Shown piece after piece: positions 30,505 through 34,296 of a DNA stretch of 34,296 nucleotides; positions within the stretch are counted from its first letter, which is position 1, and each line of letters begins with the position of its first letter. The position numbers and the translations under genes are program-made. The DNA lies in the NCBI GenBank assembly GCA_050942995.1, contig JBMNOI010000028.1:1-34296 (forward strand). Reading direction: 5' to 3'. The DNA comes from JBMNOI01 sp050942995 (GTDB lineage Bacteria; Chloroflexota; Anaerolineae; UBA1429). The notes under the pieces were generated by a model, which was not told the origin of the DNA, ran no database searches, and saw only the letters and a program-made list of their open reading frames with translations.

Positions 30505-31269
30505 ATGACGAACTCGATCTCAATCAAAGGAACACGCGAAGGGCTGACCATCACCATGGGAGCCGGTGACCTCACCGCGCTGATGGGCGATCTGGCCCAG
30601 CACCTGCAAAGCCAGGGGGCGTTCTTTCGCGGGGGGCGGGTCGCGCTGGAGCTGGGCGATCGGATGATGGAATCCGACGAACTGGCGCAGATTGATGATC
30701 TATTACAGCAGCACGACATGATTCTACGCACTGTGGTCACCACCCACCCGACGACACAGCGGGCCTCCCAAAAGCTGGGCTTGCGCCTGGTTGCGCCGGA
30801 GCATGAGGCCGCCCTGGCGCCGGCCGCCGAGAGCGGCGCTTCGCCGAGCGCCCGCGCCACACCCGTGGCAGAGGGCCGGACGGTTTTACGGCCCCAACCA
30901 TCCCCCGGCCCGCATCCGCTGGACGGCAGCAAAGGGGTGCTGGTACGCCATGTGGTCCGGTCGGGGCAAGTTGTGCGACACACGGGGCATGTGGTCATTA
31001 TCGGTGACGTGAATACGGGGGCAGAGGTGATCGCCGGCGCCGATATCCTGGTGTGGGGACGCCTGCAGGGCACCGCTCACGCCGGCGCCATGGGAAACGA
31101 TTCGGCCGTGGTGTGCGCACTGGAACTGAACCCGATGTTACTGCGCATCGCCGATGTTGTCGCCCGCCCGGAAGATAACGCCCGAAAAGGGTCATATCCC
31201 GAAGTGGCCTATGTGCGCGACCGTATGATCGTCGTCGCTCCATGGGATGGGACACCGAGAGGAGTGTAA
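30505..31269 (+). CDS. minC: MinC, septum site inhibitor
   Basis: Inhibits FtsZ ring assembly away from mid-cell together with MinD. 254 residues: an N-terminal FtsZ-interacting domain (about 1-105), a Pro/Ala-rich linker, then the beta-helix C-terminal domain with GHVVIIGDVNTGAEV, AGADILVWG and GTAHAGAMGN, near-canonical MinC signatures for MinD binding. The ATG at 30505 has AAAGAGG upstream. It follows mrdA by 75 bp and precedes minD by 5 bp. Confidence 0.93.
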   Translation: MTNSISIKGTREGLTITMGAGDLTALMGDLAQHLQSQGAFFRGGRVALELGDRMMESDELAQIDDLLQQHDMILRTVVTTHPTTQRASQKLGLRLVAPEHEAALAPAAESGASPSARATPVAEGRTVLRPQPSPGPHPLDGSKGVLVRHVVRSGQVVRHTGHVVIIGDVNTGAEVIAGADILVWGRLQGTAHAGAMGNDSAVVCALELNPMLLRIADVVARPEDNARKGSYPEVAYVRDRMIVVAPWDGTPRGV

Positions 31270-31274
31270 TCCAG

Positions 31275-32072
31275 ATGCCGACACGAGTCATCACCATCAC
31301 GTCGGGTAAGGGAGGCGTCGGCAAGACAACGACGACGGCCAACATGGGCGTCGCTCTGGCCCGCTTGGGCAATCGTGTCGTCGTAATCGACACTGATATC
31401 GGCCTGCGCAACCTCGACGTGGTCATGGGGCTCCAGAACCGCATCATCTATGACATCGTCGATCTGGTCGAGGGACGCTGCCGCCTGCGCCAGTGCCTCA
31501 TTCGCGACAAAGTGCTGCCCGAGTTGTATCTGCTGCCGGCCGCGCAAACCCGTGACAAGTCGGCCGTCAGCCCGGCCGATATGGTTCGCGTATGCGATCA
31601 GCTTCGCGGCCAGTGCGATTTCATCCTGATCGATTCGCCTGCCGGCATCGAACTGGGCTTCCGCAATGCCGTAGCCGCCGCCGACGAGTTTGTGCTGGTC
31701 ACCACACCCGATGTATCGGCCGTGCAGGATGTGGACCGCGTACTGGGCATTCTGGAGGCAGAGGGGCGCACCCCGCCACGCTTGGTCATCAATCGCATCC
31801 ACCCCGATCTGGTCAAGCGTCGCGAGATGATGAGCCCCACCCAGATCATCAATGTCCTGTCCATTGATGTCCTGGGCATCGTACCCGAGGCCGAGGCGGT
31901 ACTGGTCGCTAACAGCAAGGGCATGCCCATCGCCCACGAGGAGCGCTCGCTGGCCGGACGGGCCTATCAGAACATGGCCCGGCGCCTGCAAGGGGACGAT
32001 GTGCCTCTGATTCCGGTGCTGGAGGGGCGGCGGGGAATTCTGGAGCGTCTGGGGCTGCGAGATCCGCGCTAG
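31275..32072 (+). CDS. minD: MinD, ATPase of the division-site selection system
   Basis: A membrane-associated ParA-type ATPase that recruits MinC. 265 residues. The deviant Walker A is GKGGVGKT (11-18), switch I region TDIGLRNLDVVMGL, Walker B FILIDSPAGIE. The C-terminus (RRGILERLGL) could form the amphipathic membrane-targeting helix. The start at 31275 gives the canonical MPTRVITITSGKGG; GAGAGGAG lies about 10 nt upstream. No minE follows. Confidence 0.94.
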   Translation: MPTRVITITSGKGGVGKTTTTANMGVALARLGNRVVVIDTDIGLRNLDVVMGLQNRIIYDIVDLVEGRCRLRQCLIRDKVLPELYLLPAAQTRDKSAVSPADMVRVCDQLRGQCDFILIDSPAGIELGFRNAVAAADEFVLVTTPDVSAVQDVDRVLGILEAEGRTPPRLVINRIHPDLVKRREMMSPTQIINVLSIDVLGIVPEAEAVLVANSKGMPIAHEERSLAGRAYQNMARRLQGDDVPLIPVLEGRRGILERLGLRDPR

Positions 32073-32199
32073 GCCGTTCAGAGACCGGCCCCCCGTGGCG
32101 GCACGATCGCCGTAGAATGAGCCGCTCTGCCCCGAGACCATCCCGGGGATGTGACATCATCTGATCGAGCAGACAAGGTGTACGCCGGCAAAGGCAGGT

Positions 32200-32230
32200 G
32201 GCGTCTCTTGAGTCGGCGACTCTTGAGTCG
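32200..32230. repeat. Two tandem 15-bp repeats in the minD-rodA gap
   Basis: GGCG(T/A)CTCTTGAGTCG occurs twice, one turn and a half of DNA apart (period 15 bp). The second copy is a near-perfect palindrome (GGCGACTC TT GAGTCGCC). The 274-bp gap 32073-32346 holds no gene. A short hairpin (32314-32327, GGGGC GTTG GCCCC) lies just before rodA. No convincing promoter was found. Confidence 0.55.
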
Positions 32231-32346
32231 CCGTTCTCGCCGGTAATGGGAATGTAATACAACCCGTACCCACCGCGTTTTATTCATCGATCCATTATTG
32301 TCTGATGGGTACAGGGGCGTTGGCCCCGAGTAGATATCGAGCCACT

Positions 32347-33462
32347 ATGACTCTTCGACGTTTTGACTGGTCCTTCTTTCTTGCCACCCTTGCCCTGATT
32401 CTGGTGGGCGTGGTCATGATCTATAGCGCCTATGAGGCCTCGCTGCCGCCGATGGACAGGCATTGGACCGACAACGCCGTCTTTCGACAGCTGCTGTTTG
32501 CCGGCGTCGGATTGATCGCCTACTTTTTTGTCGCCGCCATCGATTATCGGCATCTATCCGCCTTCCATCGCTGGACGTTCGGGTTGGTGGTGCTCGCGCT
32601 GGGGGCCACGATGGTCATCGGAAATGTTGCCTTTGGCGGTCAGCGCTGGATCCGGTTCGAGACCTTTGGCATCCAGCCGTCCGAGTTGAGCAAGGTACTG
32701 ATGATCACCGTACTGGCCCGGTACCTCAGCGGTGAAGAGGGCAGCCTGGACAGTCCGCTGCCATTTCTGGCCTCGATGGTGCTGGCCATCGTGCCTGCCA
32801 TCCTCATCTATCGGCAGCCCAATTTCGGCACGGCTTTGATCGTCGTCGTCACCTGGGTGGGCATGTCCTTTCTGGCCGGTGTACGCTGGCAGCATATCGC
32901 CCTGCTGGTCTGCCTCGGCCTTGTGGCGATACCGGTTGTCTGGTTCCAGATGGAAGACTATATGCGAGATCGCATTCTGCTCTTCCTTTTTCCCGATCCG
33001 GATCCCTCCGGAAGCAGCTACAACATCAATCAAGCCCTTATCAGTATCGGCTCGGGGGGGCTGTGGGGCAAAGGGTTCTTGCAGGGCACACAGAGCCAAC
33101 TTCACTTTTTGCGTGTTCGCCACACAGACTTTATATTCTCTGTATTAGGTGAAGAGTTCGGTTTTGCCGGCTCGGTCATCCTCATAGGACTGTTCGCCTT
33201 TCTTATTCTGCGGCTGGTGCGTATCGCAATGCTGGCCCGCGACACCTACGGCCGCCTCATTGCGGGTGGGGTGGCCACCATGCTTCTGGCGCAAACGGTG
33301 ATCAACCTGGGGATGAACGCCAATATACTGCCCGTGACCGGACTGCCGCTCCCACTGGTGAGCGCTGGCGGTAGTTCGCTCACGGCCACGTTGTTGGCTT
33401 TGGGCCTGGCCCAGAGTGTTTACACACACCATCGAGGATTCGAGCCTCGCAGTAAATCATAG
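32347..33462 (+). CDS. rodA: RodA, SEDS peptidoglycan glycosyltransferase
   Basis: A polytopic membrane enzyme that polymerises glycan strands with PBP2. 371 residues and about ten membrane helices. Family marks are FGGQRWIRF, GIQPSELSK, RQPNFGTALI, the loop with SYNINQALISIGSGG and GKGFLQGTQSQLHFLRVRHTDFIFSVLGEEFGF, and LPLVSAGGSS. The start at 32347 (MTLRRFDWSFF) places helix 1 normally. An in-frame ATG at 32305 has no ribosome-binding site. RodA rather than FtsW is favoured by its place beside mreBCD and mrdA. Confidence 0.92.
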   Translation: MTLRRFDWSFFLATLALILVGVVMIYSAYEASLPPMDRHWTDNAVFRQLLFAGVGLIAYFFVAAIDYRHLSAFHRWTFGLVVLALGATMVIGNVAFGGQRWIRFETFGIQPSELSKVLMITVLARYLSGEEGSLDSPLPFLASMVLAIVPAILIYRQPNFGTALIVVVTWVGMSFLAGVRWQHIALLVCLGLVAIPVVWFQMEDYMRDRILLFLFPDPDPSGSSYNINQALISIGSGGLWGKGFLQGTQSQLHFLRVRHTDFIFSVLGEEFGFAGSVILIGLFAFLILRLVRIAMLARDTYGRLIAGGVATMLLAQTVINLGMNANILPVTGLPLPLVSAGGSSLTATLLALGLAQSVYTHHRGFEPRSKS

Positions 33463-33503
33463 AGCAGAGCGAGGATCTACCCGTCTCGCACAAGGGGGAG
33501 ATG

Positions 33504-34296
33504 ATGACGTCCGATACCGTTCGGGTACGTTTTGCGCCCAGTCCCACGGGCTATATGCACGTGGGTTCGGCGCGCACGGCGCTTTTCAACTGGCTCTTTG
33601 CCCGCCATCACGGCGGCGCCTTTATCCTGCGCATCGAAGATACCGATCGCACCCGCTACCAGCCCGATTCGTTGACCGATCTGTTGGAAGGGCTGCGCTG
33701 GTTGGGTCTGTGCTGGGATGAGGGCCCCGAAGTAGGCGGCGCCTACGGGCCTTACTTTCAGTCCGATCGCGCCGAGATCTATCAACAGTATGCTCAGCAG
33801 TTGGTGGATCAAGGGCGGGCCTACCCCTGCTATTGCAGCCCCCAGCGATTGGCCGCCGTGCGTAAACAGCAACGTGCCGAGGGTATTCCCCCGGGATACG
33901 ACCGCCATTGCCGCTGCCTCACCCGCGAGCAGCGTGCCGAGTACGAGGCGCAGGGCATTCGTCCGGTGATCCGGCTGGCCATTCCCACAGAGGGAACCAC
34001 CGAGTTCGACGATCACCTGCGTGGACATATCCAGGTGGACAATCAGCAGCTCGCCGATCTGGTGTTGCTCAAGTCGGATGGGTTCCCCACCTATCATCTG
34101 GCCAACGTCATCGACGACCATATGATGGGGATCACCCATATCATTCGAGGTGATGAGTGGCTCTCGACGGTGCCCGAGCATGTATTGCTTTACGATGCCT
34201 TTGGGTGGGAGATGCCGGTGCAGGCACACCTGCCGCTCATCCTCGACCCGTCGGGGAAGGGCAAACTCAGCACGCGAAAGAAAAAGCGCCCCGACG
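33504..34296 (+). CDS. gltX: Glutamyl-tRNA synthetase, N-terminal part, cut by window edge
   Basis: Charges tRNA-Glu. 264 codons are visible, open to the edge. The HIGH-type motif is PSPTGYMHVGSARTALFN. Next come EDTDRTRY and a putative zinc site (CYC and CRC, four Cys in place of the CxC...CxxxH-type set). FPTYHLANVIDDHMMGITHIIRGDEW is typical of GluRS, and the KMSKS loop is KLSTRK near the edge. Two ATGs (33501, 33504) follow AAGGGGGAG; the second has better spacing. Starts 41 bp after rodA with no terminator seen. The anticodon-binding half is outside the window, so GluRS specificity type cannot be judged. Confidence 0.93.
   Translation, partial: MTSDTVRVRFAPSPTGYMHVGSARTALFNWLFARHHGGAFILRIEDTDRTRYQPDSLTDLLEGLRWLGLCWDEGPEVGGAYGPYFQSDRAEIYQQYAQQLVDQGRAYPCYCSPQRLAAVRKQQRAEGIPPGYDRHCRCLTREQRAEYEAQGIRPVIRLAIPTEGTTEFDDHLRGHIQVDNQQLADLVLLKSDGFPTYHLANVIDDHMMGITHIIRGDEWLSTVPEHVLLYDAFGWEMPVQAHLPLILDPSGKGKLSTRKKKRPD

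Noticed and set aside
31209..32141. Antisense frame of 310 codons across minD
   Set aside because: The plus strand encodes an unmistakable MinD; the antisense protein has no recognisable features.

Overview
The window is high-GC bacterial chromosome, densely coded on both strands. The gene set and sequence style fit a Chloroflexota (Anaerolineae/Caldilineae-like) bacterium. This placement is inference from a T-box-controlled, motif-divergent ileS, a cell-wall cluster of Gram-positive-like order, and SH3/GH/VanZ-type accessory proteins. No rRNA, tRNA, CRISPR array or transposase was seen. Both edges cut genes: a class A penicillin-binding protein on the left and gltX on the right.

Region 1 (1-3290, minus strand) reads HAD phosphatase, ABC-F ATPase, class A PBP, apparently one operon. 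It starts from a perfect-consensus promoter. The 217-nt leader carries two overlapping mini-ORFs, the first with a strong ribosome-binding site, followed by two intrinsic terminators with competing pairings. This looks like a ribosome-mediated transcription attenuator controlling an ABC-F gene, and it is the most interesting system in the window. Region 2 (3485-7504) has a 55-residue membrane protein with a VanZ-family protein, a convergent rRNA pseudouridine synthase (TTG start), and a full-length Rel (p)ppGpp synthetase/hydrolase ending at a strong bidirectional terminator.

Region 3 (7525-15629) is accessory metabolism. It holds a GH15 glucoamylase-like enzyme, a palindromic intergenic element, an Old-Yellow-Enzyme-like oxidoreductase with a 4Fe-4S motif, an NSS-family Na+ symporter, a tandemly duplicated terminator, a secreted SOD-like/double-SH3 protein, and a Gfo/Idh/MocA oxidoreductase. 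Region 4 (15650-19450) is a T-box riboswitch (Ile specifier AUC) and ileS. Region 5 (19473-22192, minus strand) is feoABC ferrous iron uptake, with a 20-bp palindromic operator just downstream of its promoter.

Region 6 (22229-34296) concerns the cell envelope and cell shape. A membrane protein joining a clan GH-A glycosidase domain to an O-antigen ligase/polymerase (Wzy_C) domain is transcribed divergently from mreB-mreC-mreD-mrdA-minC-minD. rodA follows after a gap where minE would be expected, and then the start of gltX. MreBCD, PBP2 and RodA form the elongasome, MinCD places division, and the class A PBP at the left edge is another peptidoglycan synthase. mreD has no ATG/GTG/TTG in a position matching family length and appears to start at ATC behind a strong Shine-Dalgarno.
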